Both the position numbers and the translations under genes were made by a program. Below, one piece after another: positions 9,246-18,135 of a stretch of 18,135 bases of DNA (its first letter is position 1; every line of letters starts with the position of its first letter). The notes under the pieces are model-generated. The model saw only the letters and a program-made list of their open reading frames with translations, did not search any database and was not told the DNA's origin. Location of the stretch: NCBI GenBank assembly GCA_024220525.1, contig JAMYWO010000200.1, forward strand, positions 58,819 through 76,953, in the 5' to 3' direction. Source of the stretch: Cochliopodium minus. Taxonomy: Eukaryota > Discosea > Himatismenida > Cochliopodiidae.

Positions 9246-9804
9246 ATGAAGAATATCTTTATCATCTGCTTTTTATTTTCCCTTTTAATTCACTTATCAT
9301 TCCAAAATGAATCCTCTGAGCAAGTTGTAAAGGAATTGATCGAAAATAACAAATTGGTTATTTTCTCGAAAACTTATTGCCCATATTGCAAAAGAACAAA
9401 AGGATTATTTACTGATTTGGGAGTAATTGAAAAGGCAAAAATTATTGAATTGGGTAACAAACATTCAAATTAGAAGAGAAATATATAATTTTTTTTTTTT
9501 TATTTTATTTTCAATTCACTGAAAACTGTTTTATTAAATATTCCTTTTTTTTTTATTTAAGATTCCCAACAAGATGGGAGAGATTTACAAGCTGCAATGG
9601 CCAAGTTTACTCATAACGGAAGATCATCTGTTCCACAAGTATTTATCGGGGGAGTATCTATCGGAGGATCTGATGGTAAAACCACCCCCTAATTCCATTT
9701 TAATGAATTTTTTTATTATTTCTTAAATAGATTCACATGCTCTACATGCACAAGGAGAATTGAAAACAAAACTTGAAAGTGCAGGATTACTTGAAACTGA
9801 TTAA
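9246..9804 (+). CDS. Secretory-pathway dithiol glutaredoxin
   Basis: Glutaredoxins reduce disulfides and glutathionylated proteins using glutathione. Exons 9246-9453, 9562-9675 and 9731-9804 give 131 residues plus TAA. Residues 1-21 (MKNIFIICFLFSLLIHLSFQ) look like a signal peptide, pointing to the ER or secretory route; there is no clear C-terminal ER retention signal (ends LLETD). The mature part has VIFSKTYCPYCKRTK with the dithiol CPYC site, then DSQQDGRDLQAA, the cis-proline segment SSVPQVFIGGVSIGGSDD and a C-terminal helix SHALHAQGELKTKL, all as in classical class I glutaredoxins. Both introns (108 and 55 bp) are GT-AG and split Asp codons as G|AT. It is convergent with the PX-RhoGEF gene, 94 bp away. 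Confidence 0.95.
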
Positions 9805-9898
9805 AATTTATTAAATAAATTCTTTTTTCTTTCTTTTAATATTTTTTTTTTTTATATGTCATAATAAATAAAACTTTAGATTTTTTTTTTGTTTTTGT

Positions 9899-12794
9899 TT
9901 AATTTGGGTTATTGTTAGCATCTATTTGGAAAGTTTTGAGATTATTTTTGAGTTCTTCTATTGCAACAGAAAGTTTTTTTACCCACAAGGTAGTCTCTTC
10001 TTCAGTATCAGTCTCAACAGTCAAAGGTTCTTTAGAATAGATGATGTAGAATATGTTTTTTTCATTTTCTTTTTTAAAAAAAATTTAGAAAAATTTCAAT
10101 GAAAAAAAAATTTGGAAAAAATAATTTGTTTTTTAATAATTAAAGTTATTTTTACGATGTCTTAATACTTGGATATCCAGAAGATTGTATGAGTGCTCGT
10201 AGGAAAATCCGAACATTTTTGCTTTGGCAGTCACCAGCATGTCAGAGAAAAGCCAAAAATTGTTTTTTTTCTGCTTGATGGTGACATTTCCCTCATGAAT
10301 GAATCTTCTGCTAGGATCCACAATCTTTTTTTTTTTTTTTTTGAAAGATGAATATTAAAAAAAAATTTAAAAAAATAAAAATTTATTCTAAAATTATTCA
10401 CATCAATTTTGTTCGAAAGTTTTTCTTGTATTTCGACTGCTTTATGAATATTTTTTGATTTTGTTATTGACTATTTTTTAAAAAAGAATTAATTTGATTA
10501 TTTTTCAATTTTAAATATTTTTTCGGTCGAAAGAGTTACTTCGTTTACAGTATGAGCAACTTTATTTATTTCATTCAAACAGAACTGTATGTCTTCGTGT
10601 TCCTCATGTTTTTCTGGAGTTTCTTTCAAGAGTTCCTTCAAAAGCAATTCATATCTTGGAATTCTTTGGATGGGAAGAACTAAAAAAAATTAAATTAAAA
10701 ATTCAAAAAATAATAAAAATTAAAATTGAAAATAAAATTTAAATCATTAAAATGAATAAAATTTAAAAATTTTTTTACTTGCATAAGAAGAAAAATCTAA
10801 GTTTGGTACAAATTCTAGCTTGTTTTTCAAATCTGCATAAAATTTTTGGAAGGTTTCTTCGCAAGATATTTTACTTAACACTTTCAAACATTTCTCATAA
10901 ACAGAAATGTACCCCTTTTAAAAATAAAAAATAAAAAATAAAAATAAAATAAAGAAATATCAAATGAAATGAAAATAAAATGACAAAAGTATCAATGAAG
11001 AAATAAGAAATGATGTATTTATTAAATATTAAATTAAAAATTTCGAAAATTGAATGAATGAAAATTTAAAAATAAAAAATAATTTAAATAGTAAAAATTT
11101 TAAATTAAATAATGTTAAATAAAAATTTCAAAAAAATTACAGAATACATTTTCATGAACTGAACAAATTTTTTAAATATTTTAGCTATTGATTTCTTGCC
11201 TTTCTTATCATTTTCAAGCTCTTGGAGCTCTGTGTTAAAAATTTTGTTAAAATTGAGGATTGTTTCGAGCTCTTTGTGGATAAGTTCGAACGTGTGTCTT
11301 TTGTCTTCTTGGAGGCTATTTTTTATAGTAGTTTTGATTATTTCTGAGAATTCTGTTAACTGATTAACATATTTCCTTAAGAAAAATTAATTAAAAAATA
11401 AATATGAATCTTTTTAAAAATATTTTTGAATGTTTTATCAAATTTTAAATAACTTTCTAAATAATTTTAAATAAAAAGATTAAATAAAAAGAATAGATTA
11501 AAAATATTTTATACTTTTCAGTTTCGATTATTTCTTCGATGATACGGGATCTTTTCATTTCATCAATTACAATGATATTGATCTCATTGTTGCTTTCTTC
11601 TACAATGTCTTCAATGTCATCAAAAAAGTTGTTTTTGGCACCAAATGAAAAATTGTTAACATCATCAAAATTGTTTTCTCCCTCTATTCTAAAGATTGTG
11701 AAAAAAAAATTGTGAAAAAAATTGTGAAAAAAATTAACAAAAATTTTAAAAAATTACTTGTTGATAGGACAAAAGTTTTGAAGATTTTTGAAACATTTTT
11801 GATGAAATATTAGAAAATATTTAAGGAGAGATCTAATGACTGATTTCAGATCAACCAACAAATCATTTAAATAAAAGTGGGCTTCCCCTTCATCAAAATT
11901 GAGAGTAGGATGAGAATACGTGATGTTGGAAATGTCGAAATAGATGTATTTGACGTGAAGATAAAACTCTAAGAAAATGGACTTTATATTTTCGTCATAA
12001 GAGTCTGAAGCAACCAAAAAATAATCGAAAATAATATTTAAATTTGAAATTTCAGAGAAATTTCTCGTAGATTTATCTTCGTTGTTTATTAGTTTTTCTA
12101 ATTGCTCTTTATCTTGAATGTGGTAATTGTCCATCATGATTTTCTCAGATGTGGTGTACATCATGTGAAAGATCTTTTCGAGATTATTTTCTTTTTTGGA
12201 GATAAAGTTTGACAAGAGAGGCCCCGTTTCTATTTTGTTGATGTAGCTTTGTTTCTTCATTTCCAGTTCGTAGTATGATAGGAACTCTTCAGATTTGAAC
12301 TCTGTGAATGATTTAGATTCGTATAGTGTCTGATGTTTCACCATTTTGTTTATCCATCTTTTAAATGCCCATTCTCTTTCTTTTATTTGATATTCATCAG
12401 TTTTTGTGTTACCTTTTTAATCATTATTTCAAATTAAATTAAATATATAAGATTTTTTGGTTGAAATTTCAATTTGAATTTATTATCTCTTTATACCAAA
12501 ACTTGTTATTGTATTCCATATTGTTTTGAGTGATTCTTTTAGTGGTATTGATGGTATTGGCGTATTTTTCAGTTCAATTTTCAATTTATTGAGTATATAT
12601 TCGAAATGTGAATATCTTCTAAGCATTTCGAACAATGGTGAATCATTTACTTTGAATTGTATCTTATAATAAATTGCATCTGTTTTAATTATAGCTTCTA
12701 CATTCTATTTAATACAATAGAAATAATTAAAAGTTTTTATATTGTATATGATGCTCACCAATTCGCTTATTATATTGATAATATAGTTTTCCAT
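9899..12794 (-). CDS. PX-DH-PH protein (phosphoinositide-binding Rho guanine nucleotide exchange factor)
   Basis: It is predicted to activate Rho/Rac-type GTPases at phosphoinositide-rich membranes. Ten exons: 12759-12794, 12497-12704, 11758-12412, 11515-11688, 11141-11375, 10779-10914, 10540-10679, 10402-10470, 10156-10324, 9899-10068. They join in frame to 663 residues plus TAA. Residues 12-130 look like a PX domain: LRRYSHFEYILNKL, then IPSIPLKES, then REWAFKRWINKMVKHQTL. Residues 130-340 are charged and helical with no family recognised; a BAR-like membrane coil is possible. The DH domain starts at about 342 (MKRSRIIEEIIETEKKYVNQL) and includes the signature LPIQRIPRYELLLKELLKET and CLNEINKVAHTVNE. 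A PH domain follows (DPSRRFIHEGNVTI, WLFSDMLVTAK, TTLWVKKLSVAIEEL) to the C-terminus. Introns are 54-226 bp. Start ATG 12794 opens a 12-codon exon ending at GTGAGC; this exon is the least certain. Confidence 0.88.
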
Positions 12795-13111
12795 ATCAGT
12801 AAAATAGTTTCAATATTTTATGTTCCAATCAAATTTTTTTTTTTTATAATTTGCTGAAAAAAAATTTATTTGGAAAAGAGAACAAAGACTAAAATAAAAA
12901 CCTAAATACAAACAATATCTTTTCACCTAAAATGAATATATTAAAAGGTAAAATAGTTTCACATCAAAAAAAATCAAAAATGGTTATTTTTCTTTAAATG
13001 GTTAAAAAGAAGAAAGGTTGGATGAAACAAACATTCAAAAATTAAAATTTTTTTTTTTAAAACTCATTTCTACAAGAATCAATTTTTTTTTTTTTTTTTT
13101 TTGAATGGGTG
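12795..13111. promoter_or_regulatory. Intergenic region upstream of the PX-RhoGEF gene
   Basis: About 317 bp between two tandem minus-strand genes. It holds the CLU/TPR gene's 3' UTR (a T run of about 20 lies at 13083-13102) and the promoter of the PX-RhoGEF gene. No gene or defined motif is seen. Confidence 0.4.
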
Positions 13112-13639
13112 TCATTTTTGTTGAGGCTTGTTCTCGTTCAAGTTCATCCAACTCTTCTGTTTCATCAAACTCTTCTGATGACCATTACTATTAGAGTTGA
13201 CGCCGTTCTGGAAAGTTTCGACCACACTGTTGTTGAAAGAGTTGATATAGTTGCTCTCATTGACAAAAGAGTTTCCAACAACATTCATTTGTTTGGGGAC
13301 AACATTGATCCTACTACTTCCGCTAGATCTCTTGTCGACATTGAAATTGGGAGTGAAGAAACTAGAGTTGTTGGGAGGGGAACTGCTCAAAACGTTTTCC
13401 AATTTTTTCGGGAGGAGATGTTTGTTGGAAGGGTCGTTGAGGGCGGCGTAGAGATTGTTGGCGCTGGTGCTGAGACTCTTTTTGTTTTTGGTGTGGCTGG
13501 GTTTGTGCGAAGGGGAGGTGGTGTTGGTGGTGGGGATGGAGTTGGAGTTGGGGGAGCTCGTGCTTTGTTTGAGGGCGAGGGTGGGCGAGGGAAACGGTGG
13601 CGACGAACTCAGAAAAATGTCTCTTTGTGGTCTGGGTGA
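13112..13639 (-). other. GC-rich last coding exon of the CLU/TPR gene
   Basis: This exon encodes 175 residues of Ser/Pro/Asn/Thr-rich tail (for example SPNSNSIPTTNTTSPSHKP) and ends KPQQK TGA. Its 5' half (roughly 13380-13639) is strongly C-rich on the coding strand and prefers C in third positions, unlike every other exon here. Long opposite-strand reading frames across it are by-products of that composition. Such tails are usually disordered; function unknown. Confidence 0.8.
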
Positions 13640-16600
13640 CTAAATGAATAAAAAATTTAGAAATTTAAAAAATAAAAATAAAATTAAACAAAAATTTAAA
13701 AAATTAAATAAAAAAAAATTAATAAAAATTTTTTAATAAATTAACTAAATTTTAATAAAAAATCAAACTAGAAAAATTTAGAAATAAAAATTTCAAATTA
13801 ATAATTAAACTATGAATATAATATTAAAAAATCAAATAACAAAATTTCAAAGTAAAAACATTTAAATTTTCAATAAATTAAATTTTCAATATTAATAAAA
13901 TTAAAAAATTAAAAAATAAAAAAAAATAAGTAAAAAATAAAAAATCAAATAAAAATCTCAAAAAAATTTGTTACGAAATGAGAATTGTTTTGGATGTTGC
14001 TAACAAGATTGCTGAGATCATTCCTAGGAGTTTCAGTCCTTTGTTGCTCAATCAAACTGCCTAAATTGCTGCTACTTTCATTCTCCCTCTGCAACTTGAA
14101 GTTGAGGTAGTTCTTCGAATGAGTTTTGTGGTTGGGGTTGAAAGACAAGGCCTTCTGGTAATACTTCTCCGCTTCTTCGTAGTTTTTGGTGATGTCTGTC
14201 AAGAAGATGGCGTAGTTGTTGTGCGTGGATGCGGAGAAAGGGTTCAGCTTGAGCGCTTTGAGGTAGTACATCTCTGCGTTCATTTTGGATTTGCTTTTGA
14301 GGTGTTTTCCTGATTCCACAAGAAAGTCTGCATATTTCTAAGCAATTAAACATCGTTACATAAAATTTTTAAAATTGATATTCAATTTAAGTAAGTGGTA
14401 ATAAAATTAAAAAAATAAAAAAATAAAAAAATAAAAAAATAAAAAAATAAAATTATAAATAAATAATCATTTAAAAAAATTTTAAAATTTTATATTAATA
14501 AAAAATTGTAAATAAATAATTATTAAATAATTATTAAATAAATTTAATTAAAATTTAACATTGAAAAAAGAAAAATTTTAAAAGAAAAAAATTTTAAAAT
14601 TTAAAATTTAAATTAAAATGTAAACAATTAAAATTTAAAAATTGAATTATTATTTTTTTTTAACTTTGTAGCAAAGGTGATAATTTTCGTCTAATTCAAT
14701 GGCTTTCAAAAAGTATTCAATTGCAGTATCTTGTTTGTTTACGTAGCCGCAAAACTGGGCATAATTGCAGCAAGCAACACTGTTGTTGGGGTCCATTTCC
14801 AATACTCTCAAGTAATAGCTTTCTGCTTTTCGCATGTTATTCTCTCCTATTAAAAAAATAAATGAATAATAATTTTAAAAAAATAAAATTGTTATTAAAT
14901 TTAACAGTAAATGTAAAAAAATTTAAACAGAAAAAAAATTAGAAATTGATAAATTAAAAAAAAATTAATAATAAATAATTAAATAATTATTTAAATATTA
15001 AAAATTTAACATTAAAAAAATAAATATAAAATTTAAATAAATTAAAAAATGATATTTAAAATGTTAAAAATTAAAAAAATGAAAATTAAACTAAAAAATG
15101 AAATAAAATTGGAAAAATGAATAAAAATAAAAAATAAAAAAATAATTATTAATTGAATATAATAATGATAAAAATTTTTTTTATAATTTAATGAAATAAA
15201 ACTAAAAATGAAAATAAAATAAAAAAATGAAAATTAAACTAAAAAAAAATAAAATTAATATTCACCTCCTATTTGTAAATACATATTTGCAAATTCTAAG
15301 AGAATATCAGAATTATCTCCTAATGTCTACAATAAAAATTGAAAATTATAAATTAAAAATTTAAAATTTTTTTAATTTTTTAGTTTTTTTTTTACTTTGA
15401 AAGCTTCTTCAAACTTGAAAATGGCTTTTTCAAAGTACTTGATGTTGTTGGGTCCTTCTGAAGTCATGAATTTAGATTTGAAGACAAATCCAGAAGCCAA
15501 ATCTGTCAAATTTAGTCTTTTCAATCTTGGATACTAATAAAGTCATTTAATAAATTAAATGAAAAATAAATCAGAAAAATAAACATAAATATGTGAAAAT
15601 AAAATAAAAAACATAAACAAAGTAAATTAAATTATTTTATAATAAAAAATAAAAATAAAAATAAAAATAAAAAAACAAAAAACAAAAAACAAAAAACAAA
15701 AAAAATTAAATCTTTTATTAAAAATAAAATAAATATAAAAATGAAAAGTATAAAATAAAAATAAAAAATAAAAATAAAAATAAAAATAAAAATAAAAATG
15801 AAAAAATAAAAATAAAAATTAAATTAAAAATTAACAAAAATAAATATTTTACAATATCCAATAAATCAGTACTGTCTAAAGGATTTTCTAGTTCAGAAAA
15901 AGATTTGGAGAGTTTAATGGCCTCATGAGAAAACCGGAGACCCAAAGTGTAACAAAGATAGCCGAAAAGAGACAACAAACTCTCCTCTCTGATGTTGTAG
16001 TCGTAGATCATCAGGTTGTGTTGGACTGTTTCGTATGACCCGAACCTTCTGAGATCTTCCACTATTTTGTAAAATCCTTCTCCATGTTTGACAGAGTGTC
16101 TTTCTTCTTTTGTTAGTGAATGGGGAAATTTATCGCTTATTCCTTTTTTGGAAAAAAATAAAATAAAAATAAAAAAACTAAATTTTATGTTAAATAAAAC
16201 CAAAAAATTAAATTTTTTAAAAAAAAACTTCTCAAAAAAATAAAATAATTTTAAAAATATTTTTGGAAAGAAAATGATATTCAAAATTTACAATCAAAAT
16301 TAAAAATATTTTCAAATGAATTTAAGAAAATAAAATAAATGGAAATAAATAAAAAATAGAAAATATTTACTTTTAAATAAGTTTTTCCACAAAGTTATTC
16401 TTTGTTCGTTCAACTTCCCAAAATAGCAGTTTAAAATATGTACAACAAGCTTTTTGGTGTTGTTAATGGTGGTTCCGATACTCTTTGCTTTGATAGATCG
16501 CATACTTTTTCTTATTTCACATTTTAATGTTCTCCCCGCCATCTTTTTGAAAAAAAAATAAATAAAAAAAAAATAAAAATAAAAATAAAAATAAAATAAA

Positions 16601-18027
16601 AATATATAAAAATAAAAATATTTTAAAATAAAAATAGATAGAATTAAATTAAATAAAATAAAAAATAAAAAATAAATAAAAATAAAAAATTTTACTTCAA
16701 CTAATATTTTTTGCTTCCAAAATTCTGTATAATGTGAAGTTTTTTTCTTGAGAAGAAGTTTTTTCTTGTCGAGGTCATATCTCACTCTCCCAAGTTCCCT
16801 GACATTAATTCCGTCAATATGTAAATTTCTAAGAAAAAATATTTTAAAAAATAAAAAACCAAAAAAAAATAAAAAATAAAAAATAAATTAAAAAATTAAA
16901 TAATACGAAAGTACTTTATCAATAAGAAATTCTGTCCTTTTAAATGAAGTTTGTTTGCAAATTCTTCAACATATTGTTTCAAGATTTTTCTAGCTTTCTT
17001 TATATTGGAGTAATCTTCATTCTTTCTAGATTCTTCGTTAAGAAAGAAAGAATCGGGGTTTATTTTGGGAAAATTTCCGATCTTTCTGAGTCTGACAAGA
17101 AACTCTGCTCTAAATCTCTCCACCAAAGCTCTGTTTTTGTTTCTATGGCTAGGTTTTCCACTCGGAGGCTTTTTTTATAATAATAAATGGAAATTAATAA
17201 TTTGAATCAATTTTAATCTTGGACATATTGCTTTTATTTTAAAAAAAGATTTAATTTTTCATCTTATGTCAAATATTTTATTTTAAAAAGATTTTTTTTT
17301 TTATTTTTTTTATTATTTTTTAATTAATAATTTTTTATTTATTAAATATTTTATTTTTTTAAAAGATTTTTTTATTTTATTTTATTTATTTTATTTATTT
17401 GTTTATTTGTTTATTTATTTATTTTTTATTTATTTTTTATTTTGTATTTTGTATTTTTTTTTTTACCAATGCCCTTCCAAAATCTACTGCATAAAATCTG
17501 TTGTCATTTCCAAGATGACCCTCAACATCTACCGCAGAAAAAAGTTTGGTGCCATTGATTGTATGTGGATCCAAATGAAGTTTATCTAGAATTTTTTATT
17601 TATTATTTTGTTCAATTTTTCTTTCATTTCATTTTATTTTTATTTGTTTTTTGTTTTGATCATTATTTTAATTAATTCCTTTTTTTTTATTTATTATTAT
17701 TATTTCATATTTTATATTTTTATTTCTTATTTTTATTAAATTTTTTATTTTATATAATTATTATTACTATTATTTTAATTTTTATACTATTTTTATTTTA
17801 TTATGTTTTATTTTTTATTTAATTCATTCCTTTTTATAATTATTTTTATTTTATTATTTTTTTTATTTTATTTGGTTTTCAAAAATTTTTGTTTTTTACC
17901 TGCAACTGTCTTGAAAATTTTGATTCCTTCTTCGTTTTCGCACTTTATAGTTTTTCCTCCATCAAAAGATCCTATTTTAAGTGTAGATTTGGAAATGGGA
18001 ATTCTAGCAGAAGCCACCAAACGATAT
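13112..18027 (-). CDS. CLU-domain and TPR-repeat protein, 5'-truncated by the window
   Basis: CLU (clustered mitochondria/TIF31) proteins affect mitochondrial distribution and bind mRNAs for mitochondrial proteins. Exons: 17900-18027 (entered from upstream), 17467-17585, 16915-17168, 16696-16828, 16371-16542, 15853-16142, 15396-15503, 15266-15326, 14665-14846, 13975-14337, 13112-13639; 778 residues visible plus TGA. The CLU central domain is recognised from YRLVASARIPISKSTLKIGS, AVDVEGHLGNDNRFYAVDF, RAL/PPSGKP across a junction, VERFRAEFLV and NLHIDGINVRELGRVR, then the helical AGRTLKCEIRKSMRS. About four TPRs follow (AIFKFEEAFK, AESYYLRVLEMDPNN, AIEYFLKAIELDENY, AEMYYLKALKLNPFS, AEKYYQKALSFNPNH). 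The tail is Ser/Pro/Asn-rich. The N-terminal CLU-N part lies outside. For exon 15396-15503 I chose the acceptor TTGACAG, because the alternative at 15535 breaks the frame. An ordinary CLU orthologue or a lineage-specific paralogue is possible. Confidence 0.82.
13640..13974 (-). other. AT-rich intron of the CLU/TPR gene
   Basis: A 335-bp intron from GTAACA (coding strand, at 13974) to ATTTAG (at 13640). A/T runs only; no gene seen. Confidence 0.6.
14338..14664 (-). other. AT-rich intron of the CLU/TPR gene
   Basis: A 327-bp intron containing an (AAAAAAT)n tract at about 14407-14450 on the plus strand. No coding content. Confidence 0.6.
14847..15265 (-). other. Longest intron of the CLU/TPR gene
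   Basis: About 419 bp of A/T-rich simple sequence between two TPR-coding exons whose frames join cleanly through a split Gly codon. No hidden exon is needed or seen. Confidence 0.6.
15504..15852 (-). other. AT-rich intron of the CLU/TPR gene
   Basis: A 349-bp intron containing tandem AAAAAC and AAAAAT units (15650-15705, 15770-15830). A second acceptor at 15535 exists, but its use would put a stop in the following exon. Confidence 0.55.
17169..17466 (-). other. Intron of the CLU/TPR gene
   Basis: A 298-bp intron, T-rich on the plus strand (A-rich on the coding strand) with TTTAT and TTTGTTTAT units at 17370-17460. No gene seen. Confidence 0.55.
17586..17899 (-). other. Intron of the CLU/TPR gene
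   Basis: A 314-bp T-rich intron (plus strand) between two exons of the CLU central domain; the frame joins through a split Asp codon. No gene seen. Confidence 0.55.
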
Positions 18028-18047
18028 CTTTTTTTTTTTGAAAATTA

Positions 18048-18135
18048 AATAAAAAAGATCAAAATAAAAAATAAAAAATAAAAAATAAAAAATAAAAAAT
18101 AAAAAATAAAAAATAAAAAATAAAAAATAAAAAAT
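18048..18135. repeat. (AAAAAAT)n tandem repeat at the window end
   Basis: About ten head-to-tail copies of the 7-mer AAAAAAT from 18066 to the edge. By position it lies in the next upstream intron of the CLU/TPR gene. It could also be a point where an assembly stops. Confidence 0.8.

Noticed and set aside
12345-12412. Calponin-homology domain suggested by EWAFKRWINK
   Set aside because: With the preceding exon (LRRYSHFEY and IPSIP motifs) the whole region fits a PX domain much better.
13109-13643. Long plus-strand reading frames (176 and 62 residues) with Val/Gly/Arg-rich products
   Set aside because: They lie exactly opposite the Ser/Pro/Asn-rich last exon of the CLU/TPR gene, whose frame joins cleanly to the TPR exon. 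The open antisense frame follows from its base composition.
14078-14353. Alternative minus-strand frame with a CGIR / PQKQ-type product
   Set aside because: It overlaps the TPR exon 13975-14337 in another frame and has no family features.
15504-15534. Extension of the CLU/TPR exon to an acceptor at 15535, implying a one-base frameshift
   Set aside because: Using the acceptor TTGACAG at 15504 gives a phase-0 exon joining both neighbours without a stop, so no frameshift is needed.
16312-16785. 157-residue continuous minus-strand reading frame
   Set aside because: It reads through a T-rich intron (16543-16695) between two CLU exons; the middle is Phe/Tyr repeat. Spliced exons 16696-16828 and 16371-16542 join in frame.
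1-18135. Whole-window alternative genetic code, or bacterial or viral origin
   Set aside because: TAA and TGA both end recognisable proteins at family-typical lengths, and spliceosomal introns with TFIIA, PX, DH-PH and CLU genes point to a eukaryotic nucleus.

Overview
The window looks like nuclear DNA of a very AT-rich, intron-rich, probably amoeboid or flagellate protist. The genes are eukaryotic: a TFIIA large subunit, a PX/RhoGEF protein, a CLU/TPR protein and a PEPT-type peptide transporter. Nearly every gene is split by short GT-AG introns of about 50-420 bp built of (A5-7 T)n or (T5-7 A)n runs, and TAA and TGA both end genes under the standard code. Asn-rich and acidic low-complexity tracts are common. 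I cannot name the species; anaeramoebid- or amoebozoan-like is a guess. I joined exons by hand from reading-frame continuity, splice dinucleotides and family motifs, so the boundaries are predictions.

Layout, left to right. (1) 15-2568, + strand: 3' part of a POT/SLC15-type oligopeptide transporter in at least eight exons, running off the left edge and with a damaged-looking 5' portion. (2) 2831-3579, - strand: a complete four-exon low-molecular-weight protein tyrosine phosphatase. (3) 3863-5278, + strand: a three-exon protein resembling an AlkB-type dioxygenase that lacks most catalytic residues and ends in a PIP-box-like tail. (4) 5434-7441, - strand: a GBP/atlastin-like large GTPase followed by an OTU-like region without catalytic residues and a C-terminal HSP20-like domain. 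Its first exon overlaps, in antisense, a second copy of the tail of gene 3 (7414-7573). (5) 7921-8989, + strand: TFIIA alpha/beta. (6) 9246-9804, + strand: a secretory glutaredoxin with a CPYC site. (7) 9899-12794, - strand: a ten-exon PX-DH-PH protein. (8) 13112-beyond 18027, - strand: a CLU-domain/TPR protein entering from the right edge, with an unusually GC-rich last coding exon.

The genes do not form an operon or one pathway; this is a compact eukaryotic gene neighbourhood with convergent and divergent pairs. The most interesting items are the GTPase/pseudo-OTU/HSP20 fusion, the duplicated gene-3 tail that supplies the likely start codon of that fusion gene, the PX-DH-PH architecture, and the possibly intronised, frameshifted segment of the transporter. 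I saw no tRNA, rRNA, CRISPR array or transposon.
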